A DNA stretch of 64,000 nt from Halobaculum litoreum (GCF_030127125.1 NZ_CP126156.1:806001-870000); one strand, 5' to 3'; numbered from the stretch's first letter, positions 38,336 to 47,592 are shown. Notes: generated from the letters alone by a model not told the origin. Program-made: numbers and translations.

Positions 38336-38352
38336 CGACAAGACTTATTCGC
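38336..38352 (+). promoter_or_regulatory. thrS promoter
   Basis: CGACAAGACTTATTCGC: a TATA-like ACTTATTC about 25-30 bp upstream of the ATG at 38374, in the gap to the divergent hydrolase gene. Confidence 0.5.
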
Positions 38353-38373
38353 GCCCCCCGGCACCGAACGCGT

Positions 38374-40308
38374 ATGAGCGACATCGTCGTCACCCTGCCG
38401 GACGGCTCGGAGCTGTCCGTGCCGGCGGGTGCCTCCGTGGAGGACGTGGCCTACGAGATCGGACCCGGACTCGGGAGCGACACCGTGGCCGGCGTCGTCG
38501 ACGGCGAACTCGTCGACAAGGCCGCGCCCGTCCACGACGGCGCGCGCATCGAGATCGTCACCGACCAGTCCGACGAGTACCTCACGGTCCTGCGCCACTC
38601 GGCGGCACACGTGTTCGCGCAGGCGCTCCAGCGGGTGTTCCCGGAGGCGAAACTGGCCATCGGGCCGCCGACCGAGGAGGGGTTCTACTACGACGTCGCC
38701 GGCGTCGACATCGACGAGGACGACTTCGCGGCCATCGAGTCGGAGATGGCCGACATCGTCGCGGCCGACTACGAGATCCGACGGCTGGAGCTGTCCCGCG
38801 AGGAGGCGCTCGCCGCCTACGAGGACAACGAGTACAAGACCCAGATCCTCAACGAGGAGGCCGCCGGCGAGGACCCCGTCTCCGTGTACGAGCAGGACGA
38901 CTGGCGCGACCTGTGTAAGGGGCCCCACGTCGAGTCCACCGGCGAGATCGGCGCGTTCGAACTGCTGAACATCTCGTCGGCCTACTGGCGCGGCGACGAG
39001 GAGAACGACCAGCTGACGCGCGTGTACGGGACGGCGTTCGAGTCCGAGTCGGACCTCGAGGAGTTCCTGACCATGCGCGAGCAGGCCGCCGAGCGCGACC
39101 ACCGCAAGATCGCCCGCGAGATGGACCTGTTCTCCATCCCGACGATCACCGGGCCGGGCCTCCCGCTGTACCACCCCGCCGGGAAGACGATCCTCTCGGA
39201 GCTGGAGGAGTACGTCGACGAACTCAACGACGCCGCGGGCTACGGGAAGGTGGAGACGCCCCACGTGTTCCGCACGGAGCTGTGGGAGGAGTCCGGGCAC
39301 TACGACAACTACGAGGACGACATGTTCCTCTTCGACGTCAACGACGAGGAGTACGGCCTCAAGCCCATGAACTGCCCGGGGCACGCGACCATCTTCGACC
39401 AGGGGTCGTGGAGCTACCGCGACTTGCCGATCCGCTACGCCGAACACGGGAAGGTGTACCGCAAGGAGCAGCGCGGCGAGCTGTCGGGCCTCTCGCGCAC
39501 GTGGGCGTTCACCATCGACGACGGCCACCTGTTCGTGCGCCCCGACCAGATCGAGGCGGAGGTGCGGCAGGTGATGGACGGGATCGAGCAGGTGCTCGAC
39601 ACCTTCGACCTGGACGTCTCCGTCGACCTCGCGACCCGCCCGGAGAAGTCCGTCGGCAGCGACGAGGTGTGGGAGCAAGCCGAGAGCCAACTGGAGGCCG
39701 TGCTGGAGTCGTCCTCGCTGGAGTGGGGGATCGAACCGGGCGACGGCGCGTTCTACGGGCCGAAGATCGACTTCTCGTTCGAGGACGCCCTCGGCCGTTC
39801 GTGGGACGGCCCGACGGTCCAGCTCGACTTCACGATGCCCGAGCGGTTCGACCTGACGTACACGGGCGAGGACAACCAGGAGCACCGGCCGGTGATGATC
39901 CACCGCGCGCTGTACGGCAGCTACGAGCGCTTCTTCATGGTCCTCATCGAGCACTTCGCAGGTCGCTTCCCGTTCTGGCTCGCGCCCGAGCAGGTGCGCA
40001 TCCTGCCCATCTCCGACGACAACCTCGGCTACGCGCACCGCGTGAAGAACGAGCTCTCGGAGTTCCGCGTCGAGGTCGAGGACCGCGACATGACGATCGG
40101 CCGGAAGATCCGCGCGGCCCACGACGACCGCGTCCCGTACATGGTCGTCGTCGGCGGCGACGAGGAGGAGGCCGAGACCGTCTCCGTCCGCGACCGCTTC
40201 GAGAACGAGCGCAACGACGTGCCCGTCTCCGAGTTCGTCGAGCACCTCCGGGGGGAGGTCGCCGACAGGACGGTGAAGCCGGACTTCGTCACCGACCACG
40301 ACGGGTAG
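38374..40308 (+). CDS. thrS: Threonyl-tRNA synthetase
   Basis: A 644-residue class II synthetase of the full-length bacterial type. It has an N-terminal TGS domain ([19 protein letters not shown], residues 1-60) and an N2 editing domain with [20 protein letters not shown]. The catalytic core has [10 protein letters not shown] (zinc Cys), the motif-2 region [19 protein letters not shown] and the motif-3 region [22 protein letters not shown]-terminal anticodon-binding domain begins at [13 protein letters not shown]. It charges tRNA-Thr and edits mischarged Ser. The TGS and HxxxH editing domain mark it as bacterial-like rather than the archaeal N-terminal-deacylase type. Confidence 0.96.
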   Translation: MSDIVVTLPDGSELSVPAGASVEDVAYEIGPGLGSDTVAGVVDGELVDKAAPVHDGARIEIVTDQSDEYLTVLRHSAAHVFAQALQRVFPEAKLAIGPPTEEGFYYDVAGVDIDEDDFAAIESEMADIVAADYEIRRLELSREEALAAYEDNEYKTQILNEEAAGEDPVSVYEQDDWRDLCKGPHVESTGEIGAFELLNISSAYWRGDEENDQLTRVYGTAFESESDLEEFLTMREQAAERDHRKIAREMDLFSIPTITGPGLPLYHPAGKTILSELEEYVDELNDAAGYGKVETPHVFRTELWEESGHYDNYEDDMFLFDVNDEEYGLKPMNCPGHATIFDQGSWSYRDLPIRYAEHGKVYRKEQRGELSGLSRTWAFTIDDGHLFVRPDQIEAEVRQVMDGIEQVLDTFDLDVSVDLATRPEKSVGSDEVWEQAESQLEAVLESSSLEWGIEPGDGAFYGPKIDFSFEDALGRSWDGPTVQLDFTMPERFDLTYTGEDNQEHRPVMIHRALYGSYERFFMVLIEHFAGRFPFWLAPEQVRILPISDDNLGYAHRVKNELSEFRVEVEDRDMTIGRKIRAAHDDRVPYMVVVGGDEEEAETVSVRDRFENERNDVPVSEFVEHLRGEVADRTVKPDFVTDHDG

Positions 40309-40396
40309 GCCCCGAGCCCGGCGCCGGCGCGGCCGCCCGTCGACGGTATCGGGTGCACGACAACGTTTAACACACTACCGCTACTATCTGTGAGCG

Positions 40397-40516
40397 ATGG
40401 TCGGACGGTCATTCGTCTGTCGTGAGTGTGAATCGAGCGTCAGCCCGCTCTCCTACCGGGCGACGTGTCCGCGCTGTTCGGGACCGCTCGAACAGATCAC
40501 ACACACCGGGAACTGA
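40397..40516 (+). CDS. Tiny rubrerythrin-like zinc-finger protein
   Basis: A 39-residue protein, MVGRSFVCRECESSVSPLS then YRATCPRCSGPLEQITHTGN. The two pairs CREC and CPRC form one zinc or iron knuckle like a rubredoxin/rubrerythrin tail. Function unknown; similar micro-proteins are common in haloarchaea. A GTTTAACACACTACCGC promoter-like stretch at about 40364-40381 precedes it. It is followed after 3 bp by the next gene, so both are probably co-transcribed. Confidence 0.75.
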   Translation: MVGRSFVCRECESSVSPLSYRATCPRCSGPLEQITHTGN

Positions 40517-40519
40517 CCC

Positions 40520-40879
40520 GTGGAGGAGACGGACCACGCCGACGCCTCGGTCATCCGCCAGCTCGCGGTGACCGCGGACGACGTCGTCGCGGCGCTGGAA
40601 GCCCGCGAGCGCGGTCGCCGCGACGCGGTGCTCCGGATCACGCCGCCGTTCGCCGGCCGGATGCGCGCCCGCCTCCACGTCGCGGGCGGGGAGGGCGAGT
40701 ACGACGGCGCCGAACCCATCCACGTCGAGCCGCGGGCGTTCGTGGCCGACGACTTCCCGCGGTTCCCCGGCGCCGGTGCGGAGCGCTGGCGCTCGGCGGC
40801 GCGCGACGCCCTCCAAGAACAAGTCGTCGTGAGCGGTTCCGACGGACCGGTGACGGTCCGGGTTCGGTACCTCGGGTAG
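40520..40879 (+). CDS. Haloarchaeal conserved hypothetical protein
   Basis: A 119-residue soluble protein starting at GTG 40520 (VEETDHADASVIRQLAVTA). It contains DDVVAALEARERGRRDAVLR, ITPPFAGRMRARLHV, a glycine/acidic loop, then PRAFVADDFPRFPG and VTVRVRYLG at the end. No catalytic motif, metal site or membrane segment is seen, and I do not recognise a named function. The alternation of short strands and helices suggests a compact alpha/beta fold. It follows the 39-residue zinc-finger gene with only 3 bp between them and converges with the cold-shock gene. Confidence 0.65.
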   Translation: MEETDHADASVIRQLAVTADDVVAALEARERGRRDAVLRITPPFAGRMRARLHVAGGEGEYDGAEPIHVEPRAFVADDFPRFPGAGAERWRSAARDALQEQVVVSGSDGPVTVRVRYLG

Positions 40880-40884
40880 CGTCG

Positions 40885-41079
40885 TTACAGGCGCTGCAGG
40901 TTCTTGGCCCGTGGCCCCTTCTCTGCCTCCTCGATGTCGAACTCGACTTCCTGTCCCTCCTCGAGGTCCGGCCCGCCGACGTCCTCCATGTGGAAGAAGA
41001 CGTCCTCGTCCGCGTCCTCGGTCTCGATGAATCCGTAGCCGCCAGTGTCGTTGAAGAATGCGACCGTGCCTTTCGCCAT
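40885..41079 (-). CDS. cspA: Cold-shock domain protein
   Basis: A 64-residue OB-fold nucleic-acid chaperone. MAKGTVAFFNDTGGYGFIE contains the RNP1-like GGYGFIE, and VFFHM is RNP2. The rest is acidic (DLEEGQEVEFDIEEAEKGP) and ends AKNLQRL. Length and motifs are typical for haloarchaeal Csp. It would bind single-stranded RNA or DNA and act as an RNA chaperone. Confidence 0.95.
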   Translation of the reverse strand: MAKGTVAFFNDTGGYGFIETEDADEDVFFHMEDVGGPDLEEGQEVEFDIEEAEKGPRAKNLQRL

Positions 41080-41107
41080 TCGCGTGTACCTCGTCCGTCC
41101 TTGATGC

Positions 41108-41126
41108 GACTTCGGTATTTATATCT
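41108..41126 (-). promoter_or_regulatory. TATA box of the cold-shock gene
   Basis: On the minus strand AGATATAAATACCGAAG (about 41110-41126) gives ATATAAATA about 33 bp upstream of the ATG at 41079. Confidence 0.55.
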
Positions 41127-41180
41127 GTGGGTTGTGGTGACACGTCGCGAGGAGGACGCACTCGGGCCGTTCGGCGGGAC

Positions 41181-41801
41181 TCAGACGGGGTGTTCGGTGC
41201 CGCTCGCCAGGGTGTGGGCGTTCTCCCGGCCCCGTTCCCCGACCTGCGCCGGGTACACCGCGACGGGGATCACGAAGTCCTCGCCGGAGCGCAGCGCCTC
41301 GGTGACGTGGACGAACACGTCGATCTCCTGGCCCTCGAACGTCGCGGTCGCCTCGTACCGGACGAACGTCCGCGGCTCCCCGAGCACCTCCACAGAGGAC
41401 TCGCCGACCCGCGTCGGGTCGGATAGCCCCCCGTAGCTGCCGGCGAGCAGTTCGACGAGACGCCCGGGGTCGTAGTCGCCGACGGGGTTGAACGACTGCC
41501 CCGCCACCGCTACCGCGGGCGAGGAGACCGCGGCGAACACACCCGCCCGGACGGACCCGAGGACCGTGTCGACGGTCTTCTCGTAGGTGGTCACCTTGTT
41601 GATCACCTCGACGTCCGTGCCGGCGAACTCGCGGCTGACGGTCCGCGACTCGGTCCCTCGCTCCTCGTACCCGGTCTCGTCGGCGGCCGCCGCCGAGGTG
41701 CCCGCCGGCCGCGCCTCGAACGTCGTCGGCGAGCCCGAACAGCCGGCGAGCCCGACGGTCGTCGCGCCCGCGACGGCACCGATGAACGCTCGTCTGTCCA
41801 T
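41181..41801 (-). CDS. Tat-exported lipoprotein, DUF6517-like
   Basis: A 206-residue protein with a Tat/lipobox signal: MDRRAFIGAVAGATTVGLAG then Cys21, so it is a membrane-anchored surface lipoprotein. The mature part has TDVEVINKVTTYEKTV, GDYDPGRLVELLAGSYGG and FVRYEATATFEGQEIDVFVH, which match a haloarchaeal lipoprotein family I recall as DUF6517. No enzymatic motif is visible and function is unknown. It stands alone between csp and the thiolase cluster. Confidence 0.75.
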   Translation of the reverse strand: MDRRAFIGAVAGATTVGLAGCSGSPTTFEARPAGTSAAAADETGYEERGTESRTVSREFAGTDVEVINKVTTYEKTVDTVLGSVRAGVFAAVSSPAVAVAGQSFNPVGDYDPGRLVELLAGSYGGLSDPTRVGESSVEVLGEPRTFVRYEATATFEGQEIDVFVHVTEALRSGEDFVIPVAVYPAQVGERGRENAHTLASGTEHPV

Positions 41802-42038
41802 GTCCGGGCTCGAAGCGGCCGCCGAATAAGCCTCGTGGCCGGCCGTTCCGACACCGGCAGTCGACGGCCGAAGCCGTAACGCTCATACCGATGAAGCGTA
41901 CACTATCGAACGCCTACGGACGGCCGTCCCGTCGTGTGCCTCTCTCATCCCCCCCAGGTACGACGTGGCCCCCGTGGGCATTTTGCTACCGCGCTCCCCT
42001 CGTTCGCCGAGCGACGCTCCTGAGCCGCCCTCGCGGCG

Positions 42039-43525
42039 TCAGGTCGAGGCGTCGCTCGGCCGACCCTTTCGGCCGTACCGGACGACACCCTCCTGCTCGT
42101 AGATCCGTCTGAACGCCGCGCGGACCGCGTCGCCCGCCGCGACCGCCTCGGGGTCGGCGTCACACACCTGCATGGGGAGGCTGACCGCCCGCCCGTCCCG
42201 CTCGAACCGGACGAGCGCGACCGGGTAGTCGCCGCCGCGTTCGGCCTGTCGCGCGAACTCGGGAGGCGCTCCGCCCGGGGAGACGCCGGTCACCGCCTCG
42301 ACGACCCCCTCGCGGGGCAGCGGCGCGGGCGCGAACTCGACCAGCGCGTGGCAGTCCGGGCACGCGCCCTCCGGCGGGAACGCCAGCGCGCCGCAGTCCG
42401 GACACCGGCCCGCGCGGAGGCGGTACCGCGCCGGGATCGACCGCCGCCACGTCGGCACGGACACCGCCGCGCCGCCCCCGCCGGGGGCTCGTCGGGGACC
42501 ACCTCGCCCCGGAGGCGGAGCGCCTCCGTGTAGGTCACCTCGCGGCCGCCGTCGAGCGTCCCCTCGACGGGGGCGACGCCGTCGACGACGAGCGCCTCGG
42601 CGCCGGCGCCGCTCCCCCAGCCGACGACGAGCGTGCGGGTGACGCCGGCGCGGAGCGCCTCGGCCAGCCCCGCCAGCGCCCCCGCGGCGCCGGTGTCGCC
42701 GAGCGTCCCGACGGGCGTGGTCACGGCGTCGCCGTCGAGCCCGACGGCGCGGGCGGCGCGCCCCGGTAGGTCGCCGTCCGGCGCGGTGACCGCGAGCGCG
42801 CCGGCCGTCCCGGGGTCGGGGACGTCGTCGTCGCCGGCGAGACCCTCGACCGCGGCCGCGACGGGCCGGACGAACGCCGCGCGGTCGTACCCGGTCACGC
42901 CGAGCCCCTCGACGTCGTCGCCGCCGCGGCGCCGGAACCGGGTGCCGGGGTAGTCGCTGGCGGCCTCGCTGTCGCCGACGAGTCGCGCCCCGCTCCCGTC
43001 GCCGCCGCCGAGGACGACCGCCGCCGCGCCGGCGCCGGCCGCGTGTCCCTCGGGCGCGGTGGGCGCCCCGGTCGGCGCGTCGGCGGCGACGACGAGCGCG
43101 GGGAACGCCCCGGCGTCGCGTGCGGCCCTGAGCGCTCGCGTGCCGGCGCGCGTGCTCCGCCCGGTGTATCCGGTGGTCGCGTCGGCGGGGACGCCCAGCG
43201 CCTCGCCCAGCCGCGGCGTGAGGTCCTCCTCGGCGAGCGGCGGCGTCGCGGTTCCGAACATCGCCCCCGCGAGGTCGCCCGCGGACAGGTCCGCCGCCTC
43301 CAGCGCGCGCTCGGCGGCCGCGACGGCCATCGTGAGCGCGTCCTCGTCGGGCGCCGGCACCGCGACGGCGTCGACGCCGCGGGCCTTCGAGCGCCCCCAC
43401 GCGTTCGACACCTCGTCGCTCGGGAGCCGTGCGCGGGGCGCGTACACCCCCACACCGAGGATCCGGGCGTCCGCGTCGGGCCGCTCCCCGGCGGTCGGGC
43501 CGGGACCCGGGGTCGGCGCGCTCAC
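42039..43525 (-). pseudogene. HMG-CoA-synthase-like protein fused to Zn-ribbon/OB (DUF35) domain, one frameshift
   Basis: A thiolase-superfamily protein of about 495 residues starting at GTG 43525, which overlaps the thiolase stop as GTGA. The first 330 residues follow the HMG-CoA synthase fold (RILGVGVYAPRARLPSDEVS, AMFGTATPPLAEEDL). At the catalytic site where active enzymes have an A-C-K-A motif, this one reads GRSTRAGTRALRAA, so the nucleophilic Cys is missing. After VVPDEPP the frame breaks at the run 42483-42487. One added base gives GGGGAAVSVPTWRRSIPARY, then the zinc ribbon GRCPDCGALAFPPEGACPDC and an OB fold to 42039. It probably binds acyl-CoA together with the adjacent thiolase. 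Confidence 0.8.
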
Positions 43526-44694
43526 GCCCCCGTCACCCCCGCGGCCTCGAACACGTGGACGACGGCCGCGCCGCCGGAGCCGCCGACGTTGTGCGTCAGG
43601 CCGCGCTCGGGGTCGTCGAGTTGGCGCTCGCCCGCGGTCCCGGTCAACTGGTCGAACGCCTCGACGGCCTGCCCCGCGCCGGTCGCGCCGATGGGGTGGC
43701 CCTTCGACTTGAGCCCGCCGGAGGTGTTGACCGGGAGATCCCCGTCGGCGGCGGTGACGCCGTCGCCGACGAGGTCGGCCGCCTCGCCCCGGCCACAGAA
43801 CCCGAGGTCCTCGTACGCGAGCAGTTCGGCGATGGCGAAGCAGTCGTGCACCTCCGCGAAGTCGAGGTCGGTCCGGGGGTCGGCGACGCCGGCGGCGTCG
43901 TACGCCGCCTCGCCGGCGCGTTCGCTCGCCTCGACGGCGGTGTAGCTGTCGCGCTGGAACAGCCCCACGCGGTCGGAGGCGGCGCCGACGCCGGCGACGC
44001 GCACGCGGTCGTCGAAGGAGGCGGCGACGTCCTCGCCGGCGACGAACACGGCGGCCGCGCCGTCCGTCGTCGGACAGCAGTGGTACAGCGTGAGCGGGTC
44101 GGCGACGACGGCGGCGGCCTCGGCGTCCTCGACGGAACACTCGAAGCCGAGGTGGGCCTTCGGGTTCTCGGCGCCGTTGGCGTGGTTCTTCGCGGCCACC
44201 TCCGACATCGCCCGGCGCGGCGCGTCGTACTCGCGGAGGTACGCGTCGGCCATCTGGGCGTACACGCCGGAGAACGTCGTGCCGGCCATGCGCTCCCACT
44301 CCGTCTCGCCGGAGACGCCGAGCCAGTACTTCGTCGCCTCCGCGGAGGTGTCGGTCATCACCTCGACGCCGCCCGCGAGCACGAGGTCGGCCATCCCGGA
44401 CTCCACGGCCATCACGGCCTGTCGGAGCGCGTAGCCGGAGGCGGCACACGCGTTCTCGACGCGCGTGCACGGCACCCCGTGGAGGCCGACGTGTTCGGTG
44501 ACGGCGGGGCCCGCGAGCCCGATCTGTCGGCCGCCGACCCCCAGCGTCCCGACGAACGCCTCGTCCACCTCGCCCGGGTCGAGGTCGGCGGGCGCGGCCG
44601 CCTCGTACGCCTCCCGGAACAGCGTCCGGTACGTCTCCTCCGGGAACGAGCCGAACGCCGACTGGCCCGCCCCCACGATGTACGCGTCGGTCAT
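43522..44694 (-). CDS. Thiolase (SCP2/acetyl-CoA acetyltransferase type)
   Basis: A 390-residue thiolase. The acylated Cys is in RVENACAASGYALRQAV and the active His in NTSGGLKSKGHPIGATGAGQ. EVHDCFAIAELLAYEDLGF is the typical middle motif. Where classic thiolases have a second catalytic Cys near the C-terminus, this one reads HNVGGSGGAAVV, as in SCP-x-like members. It would condense or cleave acyl-CoAs. It forms an operon (GTGA overlap) with the HMGS-like/DUF35 fusion. In archaea acetoacetyl-CoA thiolase, HMGS and a DUF35 protein are known to form a channelling complex. The missing Cys in the partner makes a true mevalonate role here doubtful. Confidence 0.85.
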   Translation of the reverse strand: MTDAYIVGAGQSAFGSFPEETYRTLFREAYEAAAPADLDPGEVDEAFVGTLGVGGRQIGLAGPAVTEHVGLHGVPCTRVENACAASGYALRQAVMAVESGMADLVLAGGVEVMTDTSAEATKYWLGVSGETEWERMAGTTFSGVYAQMADAYLREYDAPRRAMSEVAAKNHANGAENPKAHLGFECSVEDAEAAAVVADPLTLYHCCPTTDGAAAVFVAGEDVAASFDDRVRVAGVGAASDRVGLFQRDSYTAVEASERAGEAAYDAAGVADPRTDLDFAEVHDCFAIAELLAYEDLGFCGRGEAADLVGDGVTAADGDLPVNTSGGLKSKGHPIGATGAGQAVEAFDQLTGTAGERQLDDPERGLTHNVGGSGGAAVVHVFEAAGVTGA

Positions 44695-45465
44695 GTCCGA
44701 ACCGGGTCCGGCAGGGACGGTAAGTGTTGCCGGTCGGCGGCGCCGCGGGCGGGTGCCGACGGCGGCGGTCGGCCGAGGTGTAGCGGCGCCACGGGACCCG
44801 GGTCCGGACCCGTTCACCGCGCGGACGTCCGGCGGCACGACCATCGTCGTCGACGAGGTGACCCTCCCAGAGGGCGGCATCGTCACCGTCCACGACGCCA
44901 CCCTCCTCGACGGCGACGCGCTCGGCTCGGTGCACAGCACCAGCGCGTACCTCGCGCCGGGCACCCACGAGAACGCCACGGTCGACCCCGACAGCGGCGT
45001 CGAGGCCGACGGGACGTTCGTCGCGATGCCGCACACGGACACGGACGACGACGACGAGACGTACGACTTCGTCGAAAGGAGGGCGGCGCCGACGGCCCGT
45101 ACGCCTCCTCGCAGGGCGCCATCGTCGCCGCGGACGTGACGTGCACGGGCGAGTCGATGGCGACGTCGACCCCGATGGACACCGCCACCGAGGCGATGAC
45201 CGAGACGGAGGTGGCCACGGAGACCGGCGGCGAGGCCGCCGAGACGTCCGGCCCCGGCTCGAGCGCGGTGCTCGGCGTAGTCGCCCTCTTGGGCGCGGCC
45301 CTGCTGGCGCTTCGGCGCGACCGAACGCCCCTCCGACACGACCGAACGGTTTTTATCCTCGTGATCTTGTCGGTGCGGCGTCGAATCGATCACGAATTCA
45401 CACGCTACGGGCCGTTTCGACGGTGTGTACGGCGGTATCCCATCCGCGAAAGCTTTAATACCTGA
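44693..45465 (+). pseudogene. Remnant of a surface protein (DUF7282-like domain, PGF-CTERM-like tail), frameshifted
   Basis: The visible domain reads TTIVVDEVTLPEGGIVTVHD, YLAPGTHENATVDPDSGVEA and VAMPHTDTDDDDETYDFVE, matching haloarchaeal DUF7282-type cell-surface domains. After DFVE the frame breaks near 45074-45082. The continuation GGADGPYASSQGAIVAADVT, a Thr/Glu-rich stalk and GPGSSAVLGVVALLGAALLA then LRR lie in another frame, like an archaeosortase (PGF-CTERM) anchor. No signal peptide precedes the domain, and the only ATG (44693) overlaps the divergent thiolase start. The frame also reads past the usual end to 45465. It is therefore truncated and shifted, probably a decayed gene. Confidence 0.6.
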
Positions 45466-45480
45466 ATGCACGTAACGACT
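45442..45480 (+). promoter_or_regulatory. tfb promoter
   Basis: GCGAAAGCTTTAATACCTG (about 45446-45464): BRE-like GCGAAA followed by TATA-like TTTAATA, about 90 bp upstream of the TFB start codon. The mRNA would have an unusually long leader (about 60 nt) for a haloarchaeon. Confidence 0.5.
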
Positions 45481-45545
45481 GGTAAGGACGACGGTCTGCG
45501 GCGGCAGTTTTTCGCCCTCCGCGTCGGCCGCGATCCGGGAGACCC

Positions 45546-46559
45546 ATGAGCGAGTCAGAAACCACCATCAGCAGCTACACCGAGCGGGAGAAGAGCGCGA
45601 AAGAGCGACCCGCGGAGCGCGTCGAGGAGACGGAGTCCGTGCGCACCTGCCCCGAGTGCGGCGGGTCGGTCGTCGCCGACGAGGAGCACGGCGAGACGGT
45701 CTGTACGGACTGCGGGCTCGTCGTCGAGGAGGACGCCATCGACCGCGGCCCCGAGTGGCGGTCGTTCAGCCGCGACGGGGAGAGCAAGTCCCGCGTCGGC
45801 GCCCCCACGACGAAGATGATGCACGACAAGGGGCTGTCGACGAACATCGGCTGGCAGAACAAGGACGCCTACGGGAAGACCCTCTCGGCGGAGCGCCGCC
45901 AGCAGATGCAGCGCCTCCGCACGTGGCACGAGCGGTTCCGCACGCGCGACTCCAAGGAGCGCAACCTCAAGCAGGCGCTCGGCGAGATCGACCGCATGGC
46001 CTCCGCGCTGGGGCTGCCGGAGAACGTCCGCGAGACCGCGTCGGTCATCTACCGGCGCGCGCTCTCGGAGGACCTCCTCCCGGGTCGCTCCATCGAGGGC
46101 GTCGCCTCGGCGGCGCTGTACGCAGCCGCCCGGCAGGCGAACACCCCGCGGTCGCTCGACGAGCTGACCGCCGTGTCGCGCGTCGACCGCATGGAGCTCA
46201 CCCGGACGTACCGCTACATCGTCCGCGAGCTCAAACTGGAGGTCGCCCCCGCCGACCCCGCGCAGTACGTCGGTCGGTTCGCCTCCGACCTCGACCTCTC
46301 CGACGAGGGCGAGTGGCGGGCGCGCGAACTGCTCAAGACCGCCCAAGAGACGGGCGTCACCAGCGGCAAGTCGCCGGTCGGCCTCGCGGCCGCCGCCGTC
46401 TACGCGGCGGCGCTGCTCACGAACGAGGCGCTCACCCAGAGCCAGGTCAGCGACGTGGCGGGCGTGAGCGAGGTGACGATCCGCAACCGCTACAAGGAGC
46501 TGCTCGACGCGGCCGAGTTCGCCGACGGCGAGCCCCTCGGCGGCCGCGCGAACGCCTGA
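45546..46559 (+). CDS. tfb: Transcription initiation factor IIB (TFB)
   Basis: A 337-residue archaeal general transcription factor that bridges TBP-DNA and RNA polymerase. The N-terminal zinc ribbon is RTCPECGGSVVADEEHG, then CTDCGLVVEED. The B-finger/linker contains DRGPEWRSFSRDGESKSRVG and SERRQQMQRLRTWHERFR. Two cyclin repeats follow: ALGEIDRMASALGLPENVRE to AARQANTPRSLDEL, and YVGRFASDLDLSDEGEWRAR to VSDVAGVSEVTIRNRYKEL. Haloarchaea carry several TFB paralogs, so the letter is left open. Confidence 0.96.
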   Translation: MSESETTISSYTEREKSAKERPAERVEETESVRTCPECGGSVVADEEHGETVCTDCGLVVEEDAIDRGPEWRSFSRDGESKSRVGAPTTKMMHDKGLSTNIGWQNKDAYGKTLSAERRQQMQRLRTWHERFRTRDSKERNLKQALGEIDRMASALGLPENVRETASVIYRRALSEDLLPGRSIEGVASAALYAAARQANTPRSLDELTAVSRVDRMELTRTYRYIVRELKLEVAPADPAQYVGRFASDLDLSDEGEWRARELLKTAQETGVTSGKSPVGLAAAAVYAAALLTNEALTQSQVSDVAGVSEVTIRNRYKELLDAAEFADGEPLGGRANA

Positions 46560-46697
46560 GGCTCCCGGCTTCGACGCCGACCCGTCGCGACCCTTTCGTT
46601 TTCCCGCCGACCGACGACGACGCCGTCCGCGCGGTCGATTCCGTCCGTGTGACACCGCCACAAGCCTTTATTGGGCGGCACGGCAACCGGACGGCGT

Positions 46698-46877
46698 ATG
46701 GTCGAGGCCTTCGTCCGACTGCTGTGTCCCGAGTGCTCGAAAGACTGGGAGGAAGGGCCGACCGACCTCCCGGGCCACCGCGAGAACTTCTCGTGTCCCT
46801 CCTGTCACGCGACCCGGCGGCTCGCGGAGTTCATGCGCACGGAGCGCGACCTCGACACGCTGAAACAGTTCCAGTAG
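46698..46877 (+). CDS. Small zinc-finger protein (CPxC pairs)
   Basis: A 59-residue protein, MVEAFVRLLCPECSKDWEEG, PTDLPGHRENFSCPSCHATR and a tail ending TERDLDTLKQFQ. CPEC and CPSC form one zinc ribbon. The family is conserved in haloarchaea and its function is unknown; a regulatory or adaptor role is plausible. CAAGCCTTTATTGGGCGG at about 46661-46678 is a TATA-like box about 25 bp upstream. It converges with the aIF2-beta gene with 6 bp between the two stop codons. Confidence 0.8.
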   Translation: MVEAFVRLLCPECSKDWEEGPTDLPGHRENFSCPSCHATRRLAEFMRTERDLDTLKQFQ

Positions 46878-46883
46878 CCCGTC

Positions 46884-47288
46884 TCAGGCACCGAGGCTGG
46901 TGATCGCCCCGCAGGCGTCGCACTTCAGCACGTCCGCACCGCCCTGCTCGACGATCCGCGTGTCCGGCAGCCCGCACTCCGAGCAGATGACGTACCCCTC
47001 GGTGTACTCGTGGACGGCGTCGGCGACGCGCGTCTGCTTGAAGTCGCCGGTGAGCCGGGCGCGCCCGGACTCGTCGATGCGCGCGGCCGTCCCCAGCTCG
47101 TCCTGCAGGAACCGCAGGAGGTCGTCCTCGTCGCGGTTGAGGCGGTCGACCAGCGTCTGGAAGTTCTCGACGACGGTGACGTTCCCCTCGGGGCGGACCT
47201 CCGGGTCGGGCACCTCGAAGCGCGACCCGCGCTCGTCGATGTCGGGCGTCTCCTCGATCGCACGACCTAACATCTCGTCGTAGTCCAT
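46884..47288 (-). CDS. eif2b: Translation initiation factor aIF2 beta subunit
   Basis: A 134-residue archaeal IF2-beta that binds aIF2-gamma and helps deliver Met-tRNAi. The N-terminal helix is MDYDEMLGRAIEETP, the alpha-beta domain has NVTVVENFQTLVDRLNRDED and FLQDELGTAARID, and the C-terminal zinc ribbon has VICSECGLPDTR and LKCDACGA. I start at the ATG at 47288. The open frame extends about 88 codons further upstream but is not conserved and contains promoter-like AT-rich sequence. Confidence 0.94.
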   Translation of the reverse strand: MDYDEMLGRAIEETPDIDERGSRFEVPDPEVRPEGNVTVVENFQTLVDRLNRDEDDLLRFLQDELGTAARIDESGRARLTGDFKQTRVADAVHEYTEGYVICSECGLPDTRIVEQGGADVLKCDACGAITSLGA

Positions 47289-47592
47289 GCGCGTGTGTAG
47301 GCGCGTGCGGACTGAAAAACGTTCACGGCCCGCCGTCGACGCCGCCCGTCGACCGGCACCGAGACCCGGCGGGCCCGACGGACACCTGACAACGGATCTG
47401 CGGTTTGACGCCCGCGCACGACCGAAATCGTCGGGTGAGTTCGCTCGTTTCCGGTCCGGGGGGACTGAACGGAACCGGAGTGGATCGTAAGGGGACCGAC
47501 AAGTTAGCTCGACATACCTAAATCCGTTGGGCACCGTGCTAACGAGGCTCAAGATAAGCCTTTAACCCTCGGGTCGCAAGCCGAGTTCGTCC

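Noticed and set aside
36073-38373. One continuous frame of more than 1400 codons ending in thrS
   Set aside because: Only the last 644 codons encode ThrRS. The upstream part is antisense or out of frame to the ZIP and M20 genes and reads as low-complexity noise.
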